The notes below the pieces were generated by a model. That model had not been told where the DNA came from and did not search any database. It was given only the letters and a program-made list of their open reading frames with translations. From the NCBI RefSeq assembly GCF_022352215.1, contig NZ_JAKRWF010000001.1, positions 806,001 to 870,000 on the forward strand: a DNA stretch of 64,000 nucleotides, read 5' to 3'. Positions 26,486 to 35,890 of this stretch are shown here, one piece after another. Source of the stretch: Flavihumibacter cheonanensis. Its GTDB lineage: Bacteria > Bacteroidota > Bacteroidia > Chitinophagales > Chitinophagaceae. The translations under genes were made by a program, and so were the position numbers. Positions within the stretch are counted from its first letter, which is position 1. Every line of letters begins with the position of its first letter.

Positions 26486-29400
26486 TCAAACCACATGCGT
26501 GGGAGTAAATCCATCCTGTGTGGGAGAAGGGGTAAAGTCCTCCACGATCAACTCATCTACTGTTTTTTGTCCTTTCTTTTTATTCTTTGCTTTTTCCAGC
26601 CAGCCATCAAATATGGCGTAGATCACCGGTACAATAACAAGGGTAAGGAACAGGGAGCTTACCAATCCGCCAATGATTACCCAGGCCAGGCCGTTTTTCC
26701 ATTCCGCACCAGGGCCCGATGCAATTGCAATAGGTAACATGCCAAATACCATCGCGATGGTAGTCATAAGGATCGGACGTAATCTCGCATGGTTGGCCTG
26801 CACCAGGGCCTGGAAAGTAGATTCGCCTTCGGCTTTCCGGTGATTCGCAAAATCTACAATCATGATGGCGTTCTTCGCTACCAATCCAATTAACATGATG
26901 ATACCCAAAATGGTAAAGATGTTTAATGAATTGTTGGTCAGACCTAATGCGAGGAAAGCTCCAATAAAGGACAGGGGTACAGAGAACAATACCACAAATG
27001 GATATACAAAACTATCATACAGGCTCACCATCACCAGGTATACCAGCAGAATAGCAGCAAGAAGGGCAATACCCAGTGTGCCGAATCCTTCACTTTGGTT
27101 TTCCATGTCACCACCCCAGAGGTAGTTCACACCCGTAGGCTTACGCAGTTGAGAAAATGCCTGCTCCCATTCAGCCGCAATCGTACCAGTAGGGCGCCCA
27201 ACACTTTGTCCCTGTACGGTTACAGAGGGGCTCTTATCCCTTCTTTCCAACTGGCTTGGTCCGGATGTTTCCCGTACGGTTGCAAACTGGGATAGTTTAA
27301 CCGTCTGTCCCATATTGTTCACAAACTCAAGATTACTTACATCCTGCATATTCGAACGGGAAAAACTGCCGTAACGGATATTAATATCATACTCATATTC
27401 TCCGGCACGAAACTTTCCATCAGTATTGCCGTTGAAGGCAGTTTGCATGGTCAGTCCCACCGTTTGCATATTCAATCCAAGCGCTGCCATCTTATCACGA
27501 TCTACCTGAACATTGATCTCCGGGTTACCCGATTCCACGGTTAATTTGGTTTCAGTTGCGCCTGGGATTTTTTTCAACAAAGCATGTGCTTCATTGGCAA
27601 AGGCCAGCGCACTGTCCAGATCCGATGCGGTTACCACCAATGCAAGTGGTGCCAGGTCTGCTGTACCCAACATGCCGATGGGTGTAGTTTTGATCTTGGC
27701 ACCAACCAATACGTTTTCCAGTTCCCGTTTGATCTTCGCGGCATATACATAACTGTCATCCTTCCGAAGTTCCTTGGGTACCAGTTTAACTTTGATCTCT
27801 GATTTATATGCAGTGCTCTGGGATGCTCCCAGTCCTTCACTGGTTTGACCAACAGTAGTGATCAGGTCTACGATTTCAATTTTTTGTTGTAAGTATTTCT
27901 CTGCTTTTTGTGTCAGCTGATTGGTTTGTTCAATTGCTGCATCCTTGGGTAATTCAAGCTGCACCAGGAATTCCCCACGATCGCTTTTTGAAAAGAATTC
28001 AGAACCCACATATCCGGCGCCTACAATGTAGAAGGAAGAAAGGAACATCACCAATACCACTCCCAGGGTTATGCGCTTATGACGCAGGCTCCATGTCAGG
28101 ATTCCACTGATCCAGTGGGTAAATCTGTCCAGTCCTTTTTCAAAACCAAGGATGATTCGTCCAAAGATTGTTTTACCTGTTAAGTGTTCCAGTTTACCGA
28201 AACGGGACGATAACCACGGAACAATTGTAAAGGAAGAGAGCAGTGATAAAAGGGTAGAAATAATTACGGTTACACAGAACTGTTTGATGATATTCGATAC
28301 CAGTCCGGTACTCAGTGCAATCGGTAGGAATACCACCACAATTACAAGTGTAATGGCTGTAACAGTAAAGCCAATTTCCTTGGTTCCATCCATGGAGGCA
28401 CGCACCCGGTTTTTACCCATCTCCATGTGGCGATAAATATTTTCCAGTACAACGATTGCATCATCCACGAGGATACCAACAACCAGTGAAAGACCAAGCA
28501 AACTCATCAGGTTCAGTGTGTAGTCAAACAGCGCCATGCCAATAAAGGTCGCGATCAGGGATGCCGGGATGGACACCATCACAATGACCGCATTCCGCAA
28601 GCTGTGCAGGAAGAATAACATTACGAAAGCAACCAGCACAACTGCCAGCAGGAGGTCATGCACAACTGAATCAGCCGCTTCCAATGTAAATACAGTGCTG
28701 TCATTCGCGATATTCAGTTTCAGTTCATTGGCACTGTAATCCTGTTCCAGTCGTTGGATCTGTTTCTGCACTTCTTCACTCACTGCCACGGCATTGGCAT
28801 CCGATTGTTTGATAATTTGAATAGTGATGGCATTCTGCTGGTTTACCCTAGCGATTTTTTCCACCTCCTTTTGACTGTCCTGCACATCTGCTACATCACC
28901 AAGCCGAACCTGGATTCCATTGTTGGAAACAATCACCAGGTTGCGTAACTCTTCTACGGTTTTATATTTTCCGGCCAGTCGAACCAGTATACTTTGTTCC
29001 CTCGTTTGTACGTTACCGGTAGGAAAGTCGAGGTTGGAACTCAGAATGGCCTGCTGAACCTGGGGAACGGATAATCCGAAACCTTTAATCTTTTGTGGGT
29101 CAAGACTCACCTGGATCTCGCGTTCCTGTCCACCCACCAGGTTCACTTGCGCCACACCGTTAACCCTTGATAAAACCGGACTGATCCGTTTATCTACCAG
29201 GTCAAAGAACTGGGCTTCTTCCAGTTTGGCGGATGCTGCCAGGGTCATAATTGGCAGATCGCTCAATGAGAATTTATTCAGAGAAGGAGGGTCTACATCA
29301 TCCGGTAGGTCTTTTAGTACTGCATTGATTTTGCGCTGTGCATCATTCAAAGCATAGTCGGCATCTGCTGTACTGTTAAGCGTAATCGTAACCAGAGATA

Positions 29401-29662
29401 CATTCTCCAGTGATTTGGATTCCAGTTTTTTGATATTCTCCAAAGAGGCAACTGCGTCTTCAATTTTTTTAGTCACGGTATTTTCCACTTCACTGGGAGA
29501 GGCCCCGGGATAAATAGTGGAAACCGTGATCGCATTGGTCTCAAATTTCGGGATCAGCTCATAACCTAGTTGAGTATAGCTGAAGAGACCACCCAGGGTC
29601 AGGATCGTAAACAATACGATCACCAATGAGGGTCTTTTTATCGATAATTCTGCAATTTTCAT
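26486..29662 (-). CDS. RND efflux pump inner-membrane subunit (AcrB/MexB-like)
   Basis: A 1058-residue proton-driven exporter of the HAE-type RND family. It has 12 transmembrane helices and two large periplasmic loops, starting MKIAELSIKRPSLVIVLF. Helix 4 carries the paired proton-relay aspartates in GILVDDAIVVLENI. The C-terminal half repeats the fold (GIIMLIGLVAKNAIMIVDFAN). It is the last gene of a tetR-tolC-acrA-acrB operon, 12 bp after the adaptor, so the trans-envelope pump is encoded complete. Substrates cannot be told from the sequence. Confidence 0.95.
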   Translation of the reverse strand: MKIAELSIKRPSLVIVLFTILTLGGLFSYTQLGYELIPKFETNAITVSTIYPGASPSEVENTVTKKIEDAVASLENIKKLESKSLENVSLVTITLNSTADADYALNDAQRKINAVLKDLPDDVDPPSLNKFSLSDLPIMTLAASAKLEEAQFFDLVDKRISPVLSRVNGVAQVNLVGGQEREIQVSLDPQKIKGFGLSVPQVQQAILSSNLDFPTGNVQTREQSILVRLAGKYKTVEELRNLVIVSNNGIQVRLGDVADVQDSQKEVEKIARVNQQNAITIQIIKQSDANAVAVSEEVQKQIQRLEQDYSANELKLNIANDSTVFTLEAADSVVHDLLLAVVLVAFVMLFFLHSLRNAVIVMVSIPASLIATFIGMALFDYTLNLMSLLGLSLVVGILVDDAIVVLENIYRHMEMGKNRVRASMDGTKEIGFTVTAITLVIVVVFLPIALSTGLVSNIIKQFCVTVIISTLLSLLSSFTIVPWLSSRFGKLEHLTGKTIFGRIILGFEKGLDRFTHWISGILTWSLRHKRITLGVVLVMFLSSFYIVGAGYVGSEFFSKSDRGEFLVQLELPKDAAIEQTNQLTQKAEKYLQQKIEIVDLITTVGQTSEGLGASQSTAYKSEIKVKLVPKELRKDDSYVYAAKIKRELENVLVGAKIKTTPIGMLGTADLAPLALVVTASDLDSALAFANEAHALLKKIPGATETKLTVESGNPEINVQVDRDKMAALGLNMQTVGLTMQTAFNGNTDGKFRAGEYEYDINIRYGSFSRSNMQDVSNLEFVNNMGQTVKLSQFATVRETSGPSQLERRDKSPSVTVQGQSVGRPTGTIAAEWEQAFSQLRKPTGVNYLWGGDMENQSEGFGTLGIALLAAILLVYLVMVSLYDSFVYPFVVLFSVPLSFIGAFLALGLTNNSLNIFTILGIIMLIGLVAKNAIMIVDFANHRKAEGESTFQALVQANHARLRPILMTTIAMVFGMLPIAIASGPGAEWKNGLAWVIIGGLVSSLFLTLVIVPVIYAIFDGWLEKAKNKKKGQKTVDELIVEDFTPSPTQDGFTPTHVV

Positions 29663-29674
29663 GTTCCTTCTTTT

Positions 29675-30742
29675 TTACGGAATAATGGATACTTCGGTTC
29701 CGTTGGTTAAGTTGATTTGTCCGCTTGTGATTACGAGGTCACCTTCCTGAAGGCCATCCAGAATTTCAACCTGGTTATCCAACACCCGACCGCTGGTCAG
29801 TTTTAACAGGGTTGCTTTATTATTGCGTACAACAAATGCTTCATTACTGTTCACGCTGCCTACGAATGCGGAGCGGGGAATCAACAATACGGGTTTTTGT
29901 TGCTCAAAATCAAATTCAGCTGTACCAAACATACCGGCTTTAATGAGGTTACCCGGATTGGCACCCAGGTCAATCTCAACGGGGAAATTCAGCGCCTGGT
30001 CGGCTTTGGCCGCGATAAATGAAATCTTTCCGGTGAAGTTTTTATCTGGGAAAACACTAACGGTAATCTTCACCTGCTTACCCACCTTAAGCTGTGCTAC
30101 CTGTGCTTCATTTACATGCACTTTTAATTTCAGCTTTGAAATATTTACAATATCAAACAGGGGTGTTCCCGGTGATACAACAGATCCGGGCTCGATTTTA
30201 CGTGCATTAATAAGCCCATCAATGGTAGCACGGATAGTAGCGTCACCCAGGTTGATACCAGCCTGCTGCAATCTGGATTTGGCATTGGAAAGGTTCAATC
30301 GGGCCTGATCGAGTTGTTGCTGTGTAACGCCACCGGTTCGGAAAGCATTTTCATATCGCTGCAAATCGGTTTCCGCAGTTTTATAATTGGCTTCAGCAGT
30401 TTGCAGGTCTACATTTAACTGGTCAACACGAATGGTTGCAAGTGCCTGGCCTTTTCTAACATAATCTCCTTCTTTCACCAGTACATTCACTACTCTTCCA
30501 GGCTTTTCTGCCGAAAATGATAATTCCTGGAAGGGCTCAAAATTTCCATTCGCAGTAAGCGCAATAGCCGGATTGGAAAATTGAACGGTGTCCACTCTTA
30601 CTGCAACAGTGGCGTTGGTGGCTGCTACTATCGCAGTTTTTTCAGCTGCTTCGGCTTTGTTTTTTTTAAGTACAGTTACGATGGCATATAAGGAAGCACC
30701 AATGATCAACACAGTCAGCAGTATTTTGCTATACTTTTTCAT
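29675..30742 (-). CDS. RND efflux periplasmic adaptor (membrane fusion protein)
   Basis: This 355-residue MFP has an N-terminal hydrophobic anchor (about residues 8-25). A split biotinyl-lipoyl domain (GRVVNVLVKEGDYVRKGQALATI and RATIDGLINARKIEPGSVVSPGTPL) flanks an alpha-hairpin (LQTAEANYKTAETDLQRYENAF...). Beta-barrel and membrane-proximal domains follow. It bridges the RND pump and the TolC channel. It sits 7 bp after the TolC-like gene and 12 bp before the pump gene. Confidence 0.95.
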   Translation of the reverse strand: MKKYSKILLTVLIIGASLYAIVTVLKKNKAEAAEKTAIVAATNATVAVRVDTVQFSNPAIALTANGNFEPFQELSFSAEKPGRVVNVLVKEGDYVRKGQALATIRVDQLNVDLQTAEANYKTAETDLQRYENAFRTGGVTQQQLDQARLNLSNAKSRLQQAGINLGDATIRATIDGLINARKIEPGSVVSPGTPLFDIVNISKLKLKVHVNEAQVAQLKVGKQVKITVSVFPDKNFTGKISFIAAKADQALNFPVEIDLGANPGNLIKAGMFGTAEFDFEQQKPVLLIPRSAFVGSVNSNEAFVVRNNKATLLKLTSGRVLDNQVEILDGLQEGDLVITSGQINLTNGTEVSIIP

Positions 30743-30749
30743 ATACGAT

Positions 30750-32120
30750 TTAGTTTACGAGTGAATTGAGTTTACCCTGTGTTTTCAGTACCTGAATTTC
30801 TGCAAGGCGGTAATCAAGCAGGGCGGTTGAATAATTATTTTGTGAGGTGGTAAGTGAGTTTTCAGCATCCAGTAAATCGGTTAGTGGTGCCAGTCCCTGG
30901 TCGTAGTTATTGCGGGTATTCGCATACACTTCTTTGGCCAGTTCCACATTTTCCAGTTGGTTATTCAGGGTGGTGATGGCATTCACCAGCTGTGCTTTGG
31001 CATTTTCATACGCCAGGTTCAGCGCCCGTTCCTGAAGCTGAAGGTCTTCCTTAATTTTTCTAACCTGAATGTCAGCCTGTCTGATCCTGGCCCGGTTCCC
31101 AAATCCGGTAAAGATTGGTATACGCATGGTTACGCCTACATTGGAATAGTCGAACCAGTTCACATTTTGTGATGGACCTTTTCCGATTGGGAATTTTCCA
31201 CCCAGTCCCTGGTAACCATAGTTCCCATTTAAGCTGATGGTTGGAAAGGCGGCCGCTTTCACACTTTCTTTCTGGTATTCCAGTAGTTTTTCCTGCGTTT
31301 TCAGCAACTGGTAATCCGTCATGTTTTTCACTTCCGGTGCTTCTGCAATCATTGCAACACTTGGCTGAATGGCTTCCATGCTGGTAGCAGGCACATTGAT
31401 AGTACTGGCGATATCCATACCCATAAAAAACTTCAGGGTATTTTCCTGTATCTGCACCACATTCAATAATTGCTGGCGTTGTGCCTGAAGGTTGGATATA
31501 TTCACGCGGGTGCGGTCTACATCGATTTTTTTTGCGAGCCCGTTTTTATAGAGCCCATCGATTACATCCAGCACTTTTCTGGAATTGGATATGGTGCTAT
31601 CCACCACGGCCATTTTTTGTCGCTGCACCAATAATTGGTAATAGTTCTGTGCAACCTGTTCAATCACCTGTTCGTCGGTGAGCTTTGCCATTACCTGATA
31701 ATATTCACGGGTGGTTTTGGCAGCTTTAAGCCCTGTGAATACAGATTTGTCAAATATGTTCTGACTTAAAGAAATTACCGCATTGGCATTCCATTTTTGT
31801 CCGAATGGAATCAAAAGGGTAGTACCTGGCTGTCCCGCCAGGTCGCCTGGTACAGCACTTAACTGAAGAATCGGATTGTAAGTGAGCCCGCTGGTGCCGG
31901 TTATCTGTGGCAGGGCTCTCGATTTTACTTCTTCGATCTGGTATTCGGAATTTTCTTCATCCAGTTTTGCTTTGCGAACATCGTTCTGATGCTTAAGCGC
32001 ATACTGTATGGCTTTTGATAAGGTCAGTGATTCCTCCGGATCCTGTGCTTTCATATTCTTGCCCACCAGAAGGAGTGCAAATGCGAGAAAGACGGATAAC
32101 CGGTTTGTTCTCGTTGTCAT
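30750..32120 (-). CDS. TolC family outer-membrane efflux channel
   Basis: A 456-residue outer-membrane factor with a signal peptide (cleavage near KNMKAQD). It shows the internally repeated long alpha-helical segments of TolC: ALKHQNDVRKAKLDEENSEYQIEEVKSRALPQI in the first half and IRQADIQVRKIKEDLQLQERALNLAYENAKAQL in the second. The end (QNNYSTALLDYRLAEIQVLKTQGKL) is characteristic of the family. It follows the tetR gene by 13 bp and precedes the adaptor gene. Confidence 0.93.
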   Translation of the reverse strand: MTTRTNRLSVFLAFALLLVGKNMKAQDPEESLTLSKAIQYALKHQNDVRKAKLDEENSEYQIEEVKSRALPQITGTSGLTYNPILQLSAVPGDLAGQPGTTLLIPFGQKWNANAVISLSQNIFDKSVFTGLKAAKTTREYYQVMAKLTDEQVIEQVAQNYYQLLVQRQKMAVVDSTISNSRKVLDVIDGLYKNGLAKKIDVDRTRVNISNLQAQRQQLLNVVQIQENTLKFFMGMDIASTINVPATSMEAIQPSVAMIAEAPEVKNMTDYQLLKTQEKLLEYQKESVKAAAFPTISLNGNYGYQGLGGKFPIGKGPSQNVNWFDYSNVGVTMRIPIFTGFGNRARIRQADIQVRKIKEDLQLQERALNLAYENAKAQLVNAITTLNNQLENVELAKEVYANTRNNYDQGLAPLTDLLDAENSLTTSQNNYSTALLDYRLAEIQVLKTQGKLNSLVN

Positions 32121-32133
32121 AGTTTATGCTGTA

Positions 32134-32766
32134 TTAAATTGTCTGAGTTGATAAAGGAGATTTCCAATCATAACTGGCCAGCATGCCTTCCATTTCGGGA
32201 ATCGCAGCGGGGGCAATAATGCCATAGAGGAAGAGATATACCGCCTGGCGAAATACTTCGTCTTTGGAGTAATCATTAACTAACTGTGCCGCATATTCGA
32301 AGTCTTTCTGCAGGTGCTGCTGCCAGATGCTCATCACCAGGGCCGGATGCAGGCTGCTTCGAAAAACCCCTTCCTGAATGCCGTCTTGCAGTAATTGCTG
32401 AATCCGGCCGGTCAGGCTCTGTTCCAGTTTGAGGTTGAGCTCGATGTATTGAACTGGATAGTGACGACGCAGGTCCAGGAAGAAATCAGGACTTACCCTC
32501 TTGCAAAAACCGACCACATTGGAAATGAGTCCCAACAGTTTTTTCAGGTTGCTGATCCCGGGATCATCCCAGGGTTGCATGGATTCCTCGTATTCCTCCG
32601 CTACCCGCTTACAAACCTGGTCTACCAGTTCCTGACGGCTGGGATAAAAGCGATAGAGTGTCTTTTTGGAGATCCCCATTTGTGTGGAGAGGTCGTCCAT
32701 GGTATACCGGCTGATACTTTGGGTAGTAAACACCTGGTGTACCGAATCCAGAATTTGGTGCTCCAT
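32134..32766 (-). CDS. TetR/AcrR family regulator of the RND operon
   Basis: This 210-residue protein has an N-terminal TetR helix-turn-helix (TMDDLSTQMGISKKTLYRFYPSRQELV, about residues 22-50) and an all-helical ligand-binding C-terminal domain. It is the first gene of the efflux operon. In this arrangement the TetR usually represses its own operon. Inverted repeats resembling its site lie at 32771-32798 and 32812-32838 around the predicted promoter. Confidence 0.9.
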   Translation of the reverse strand: MEHQILDSVHQVFTTQSISRYTMDDLSTQMGISKKTLYRFYPSRQELVDQVCKRVAEEYEESMQPWDDPGISNLKKLLGLISNVVGFCKRVSPDFFLDLRRHYPVQYIELNLKLEQSLTGRIQQLLQDGIQEGVFRSSLHPALVMSIWQQHLQKDFEYAAQLVNDYSKDEVFRQAVYLFLYGIIAPAAIPEMEGMLASYDWKSPLSTQTI

Positions 32767-32794
32767 GAATTTTCGACTATTTTGTTTGAGAGGT

Positions 32795-32802
32795 CAAAAT
32801 TA
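32795..32802 (-). promoter_or_regulatory. -7 element of the tetR-tolC-acrA-acrB operon
   Basis: The minus-strand sequence TAATTTTG fits TAnnTTTG and lies 28 bp upstream of the tetR ATG. It sits between the two candidate operator repeats, so a bound TetR dimer would block the promoter. Confidence 0.5.
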
Positions 32803-32811
32803 GTATGAATA

Positions 32812-32838
32812 TTCGACCAAAAAGATTAAATGGTCGAA
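32812..32838. promoter_or_regulatory. Candidate TetR operator (inverted repeat TTCGACCA / TGGTCGAA)
   Basis: TTCGACCA (32812-32819) and TGGTCGAA (32831-32838) are a perfect 8-bp inverted repeat with an 11-bp AT-rich spacer, just upstream of the -7 element. A weaker related pair, TTTTCGAC (32770-32777) and GGTCAAAA (32792-32799), lies downstream of and overlapping the element. Two sites bracketing the promoter fit autorepression. Confidence 0.5.
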
Positions 32839-33015
32839 AATCTTGTTAAGGAGTTGTGAAAGAAGTAGGTTAATCTTCGGCCAGGTTTGCTGAAAGGTTG
32901 TTTGAATTCAGGTTTTATGAATTGTAAATCAATGAGAAACAGAAAATACGCCCGAAACTTCCGGTATTTCTGTCGTGTTCTGCTTGGGATAAATCAGGAG
33001 GGTATAAGTTTTTTG

Positions 33016-33023
33016 TAGATTTG
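33016..33023 (+). promoter_or_regulatory. -7 element of the second tetR gene
   Basis: TAGATTTG fits TAnnTTTG and lies 24 bp before the ATG at 33048. The sequence TCGAAAATC directly downstream (33031-33039) is shared with the right half-site region of the neighbouring efflux operator. Confidence 0.5.
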
Positions 33024-33047
33024 TAACAGATCGAAAATCGACTCAAA

Positions 33048-33656
33048 ATGTCAAATGGTCAAACAAATAGTACGGAACTGGATCCAATTCGAAAAGATAT
33101 CCTGCATGGAGCAAGGGAGCTGTTTATTCATTTCGGATTCAAAAAAACCACCATGGAAGACATTGCCAAAAAGATCGGCAAATCCAAAAGTTCCCTTTAT
33201 TATTATTTCAAAACCAAGGAGGATATTTTTGAGGCAATGGCCCTGGAAGATATGGAACAGCAGCACCAGAATGCCGTTACCAGTATGAACCAGTATATAA
33301 CGGTGCAGGATCGGTTTCGTTCTTTTGTGGTTTCCCTTTTACGTCATCTGATTGAAAACAACCAGCAATATTCCGTATTCAAAGCAGAAGTAATGGAAAA
33401 CCCTTTTCTGATTGTCAATATCACTGAAAAGCGCAATGCCTATATGGAGAGTTTCCTGAAAGACCTCGTGCTTTATGGCATCCGCAGAGGAGAGATTCGT
33501 GAACTGACGCATGAAGAGATTGACATATGGGCCAAAGCCATCAATGTTTCCTTAAAGGGTATTGGTTCGAGGCTTTTCCTCGGCAATGATCAGGAACTCT
33601 TCAAAGACCACCTGGGATTTATTGCGGATTCCTTGTTTACAGGAATTACTGTTTAG
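33048..33656 (+). CDS. TetR/AcrR family transcriptional regulator
   Basis: This 202-residue protein has a classical TetR helix-turn-helix (TTMEDIAKKIGKSKSSLYYYFKTKEDIFEAM, about residues 35-65) and a C-terminal helical domain. It is divergent from the tetR-tolC-acrA-acrB operon with a 281-bp shared intergenic region, so it may also act on that region. It differs clearly from the other TetR outside the HTH and is not a recent duplicate. A small membrane protein gene follows after 24 bp. Confidence 0.9.
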   Translation: MSNGQTNSTELDPIRKDILHGARELFIHFGFKKTTMEDIAKKIGKSKSSLYYYFKTKEDIFEAMALEDMEQQHQNAVTSMNQYITVQDRFRSFVVSLLRHLIENNQQYSVFKAEVMENPFLIVNITEKRNAYMESFLKDLVLYGIRRGEIRELTHEEIDIWAKAINVSLKGIGSRLFLGNDQELFKDHLGFIADSLFTGITV

Positions 33657-33680
33657 TTTTAATGTTAGAAAATGCAATAG

Positions 33681-33884
33681 GTGCTGATATTCTGGAAATT
33701 AATTAAAGTGCTAGCCATTTTATTCCTGATTGGGTTACCCTTATTAGGTGTAATGGCATTGGGAACTGGCCATATTCTTCCTACTGAATTTTGGTTACAA
33801 CTAATAGGAACGTTTGTATTGGTAATAATTATTATTCTGATTGCTAATTCACAAATTGCTAAAAAAAGAAAACCTTTCAACTAA
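33681..33884 (+). CDS. Small two-helix membrane protein, GTG start
   Basis: This 67-residue frame begins with GTG, 24 bp after the tetR stop. Two hydrophobic helices (about residues 8-26 and 37-56) are joined by a short loop, and the protein ends in a basic tail (KKRKPFN). I do not recognise a family. Position and composition suggest a real gene, perhaps co-transcribed with the regulator, but there is no clear ribosome binding site. It ends 1 bp before the stop of the convergent 33886 gene. Confidence 0.5.
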   Translation: MLIFWKLIKVLAILFLIGLPLLGVMALGTGHILPTEFWLQLIGTFVLVIIIILIANSQIAKKRKPFN

Positions 33885-33885
33885 A

Positions 33886-34746
33886 TTAATTCCTAGCGCG
33901 CTCCCGTACCCGAAACCTGACCGCTGCATTTTTTTTGTCTGAAGCTGATAAGCGCACTTCATACTTATCCCGCCCTGAACTTACTGTCATTAACGCCGTA
34001 TTCGGAGGAATGCTGCCTAAATTATCTGCGTACATGATGAGTTCGTACACTTCTCCCGCAACCGCTTTCACGGTTACACTCAGGGCCTGGTTGGTGAGTC
34101 GCTGCTGATACAGCAACAACCGGTCATTCAGAAAAATCGTTACGGTGTCATTGTCAATTTCAGCATTGTCATAGAGGTCAATTTTAATAGTCGGACTATC
34201 CAGCACCAGTGTCTGCACCAATTCCGTTGTACGCTGCTTAACTTTCAGCAGGCTTTGCTGGTTCACGAGTTGGGAAGAATCGGTTAGGGAGGTCGGGAAA
34301 TCAGGCTGGAACTCTTTGAATAATGTTATTTTTCCAGCCGGACAAGGTCTTTTGCTTTCCGCTTCTACACCGGTCCAACTTCCTGATAAAGCATCCCTGG
34401 TCTGCTCTTTTGTATAGACCAATTCATAGGTCTTTGTGCACACTACACAATCATAGGGTATCTGAACTTCCAGCAGCTGATCTTCTTTAAGGATCAGTTT
34501 TTTATCGGTTGCATTATAGGTACCTTTAAAATGATGTTTGACAAAACGGGTTTTGTCATAGTAATCAAATGCATATCCCTCAACGTTTGTTCCGCTGCTG
34601 ATTAACTGGATTTCCAGTTTATAAACAGGAAAACAGCCCCCAGGTTCCTGGGTAAGCGAGCCTCTCCAGATCCCGTTCAGGTCCTGTGCATCCGATACCA
34701 GGTACAGCAGCATTCCTGCCATCAAGAAGAGAACTCTCATTCGCAC
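33886..34746 (-). CDS. Secreted protein of unknown function, paralogue of the upstream neighbour
   Basis: A 286-residue exported protein (signal ending VSDAQ) of unrecognised family. The N-terminal half begins DLNGIWRGSLTQ and looks like a lipocalin-type beta barrel, with a C-x2-C pair (CVVCTK). The C-terminal half (from about residue 190, KIDLYDNAEIDNDTVTIFLND) closely parallels the end of the 34737-35795 product, including NLGSIPPNTALM and YEVRLSASDKKNA. It overlaps the preceding gene by 10 bp. Start could be Met1 (34746) or Met3 (34740). Confidence 0.7.
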   Translation of the reverse strand: MRMRVLFLMAGMLLYLVSDAQDLNGIWRGSLTQEPGGCFPVYKLEIQLISSGTNVEGYAFDYYDKTRFVKHHFKGTYNATDKKLILKEDQLLEVQIPYDCVVCTKTYELVYTKEQTRDALSGSWTGVEAESKRPCPAGKITLFKEFQPDFPTSLTDSSQLVNQQSLLKVKQRTTELVQTLVLDSPTIKIDLYDNAEIDNDTVTIFLNDRLLLYQQRLTNQALSVTVKAVAGEVYELIMYADNLGSIPPNTALMTVSSGRDKYEVRLSASDKKNAAVRFRVRERARN

Positions 34747-35795
34747 TGGAATTTAAACACGACCATCGCGTTTTTCTGCTCAGTGGACGTGATCCGAACC
34801 TCATATTGTTTGCTACCGGCTTTTACTATCATGAGCGAGGTGTTGGGTGGAATCTCACCCAGGTTTTCTGCAACCATTACCAGTTCAACATAGTCGTTCT
34901 CCTGCTCCAGGTCTATTTCTACTACAATGGGAGAAAGGGATAACATTTTACGCGATACCACCTGGCGATTATTAAGGTACACAGATACCGTATCCTTATC
35001 TATAGTGCCATTGTCGTACAGGCTAATGGAAATTTTCCGGGTATTTACACTAAAGGTTTTCACTATTTCATTTGCCCGTTCTTTAAGCACCGGAGGAACC
35101 ACCACAGGAGCTACCGGCTTCCTGATTTCTTCCTGCGGTAATGGAGCGGGTAAGGGTTCAGGCGTTTTTTCTTTCTCAACCGGTGTTGTTGGTTTTACCG
35201 GTGGCTTTACCGGTTTTACAGGCTGGGTTGGCGGCTTTTGAGCTGGTGGCCTGGATGGTGGCGCTTCATTAACCCGAATATTTTCTTCTCCCTTCGGCTT
35301 TTTTTGACGTTCCGCCAGGAAAGGTTCCAGGTAAAAATCGGAGGTGGGCACTTTTCTCAGGAATACCGTGCCTCGCCCGCAATCGGATGAGTCGCGGGTA
35401 TTCATACTAACATAGGTTCCTTCCAAAAATTCTTCGTTTCCATTTCGGGTGTACTGCAGGAAACAGGTCATGATACAGGCATCATTTCCCTGCCGCATCC
35501 GGACATCCACAATCTTCAATTCCTCCAGGTAAACTTTTTTCGTACCGGTATGAATGGAGCCTTTTGCATCGGCCTTTCCATAAAATTCAGTGGTTTTATA
35601 GGAATAAGTTACCCCCTTGAAGTTTTTACCCTCCTGGAGTAACTGTACTTCAAACCGATACCGGTCTTCCAGATTAAGCATTTGCAAGGACCGGTTGTTC
35701 TGACGGAAATGTCCCCGCCAAACACCGCTGATATCCTGTGTGCTTCCAACCTGAGCCGTTATTATCCAAATCAAGAACGTAAAAATCAATCTCAT
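34737..35795 (-). CDS. Secreted protein of unknown function with proline-rich linker
   Basis: This 352-residue exported protein (signal ending QVGSTQ) has the same two modules as its downstream neighbour. The N-terminal DISGVWRGHFRQ beta domain occupies about residues 20-150. The C-terminal module is from about residue 255 (ISISLYDNGTIDKDTVSVYLNN, NLGEIPPNTSLM, YEVRITSTEQKNA). Between them is a Pro/Lys/Val-rich linker of about 70 residues (PPAQKPPTQPVKPVKPPVKP), which the neighbour lacks. No function is assigned. The tandem arrangement indicates duplication followed by loss or gain of the linker. Confidence 0.7.
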   Translation of the reverse strand: MRLIFTFLIWIITAQVGSTQDISGVWRGHFRQNNRSLQMLNLEDRYRFEVQLLQEGKNFKGVTYSYKTTEFYGKADAKGSIHTGTKKVYLEELKIVDVRMRQGNDACIMTCFLQYTRNGNEEFLEGTYVSMNTRDSSDCGRGTVFLRKVPTSDFYLEPFLAERQKKPKGEENIRVNEAPPSRPPAQKPPTQPVKPVKPPVKPTTPVEKEKTPEPLPAPLPQEEIRKPVAPVVVPPVLKERANEIVKTFSVNTRKISISLYDNGTIDKDTVSVYLNNRQVVSRKMLSLSPIVVEIDLEQENDYVELVMVAENLGEIPPNTSLMIVKAGSKQYEVRITSTEQKNAMVVFKFQCE

Positions 35796-35877
35796 GAATT
35801 CCTGTTAGTCGTTCAATTTAAGAAAAAAGGATCCTCAATTATATACCACTCAACCAGTTATTGTGGCAATAGTTCGT

Positions 35878-35885
35878 TAATTTTG
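35878..35885 (+). promoter_or_regulatory. -7 element of thrS
   Basis: TAATTTTG fits TAnnTTTG. Transcription should begin close to 35890, giving a leader of about 48 bases that opens with the hairpin at 35891-35919. Confidence 0.55.
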
Positions 35886-35890
35886 CACTC

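Noticed and set aside
26495-28948. Several plus-strand frames opposite the RND pump gene
   Set aside because: They are antisense frames of a clear acrB-like gene and show no family features.
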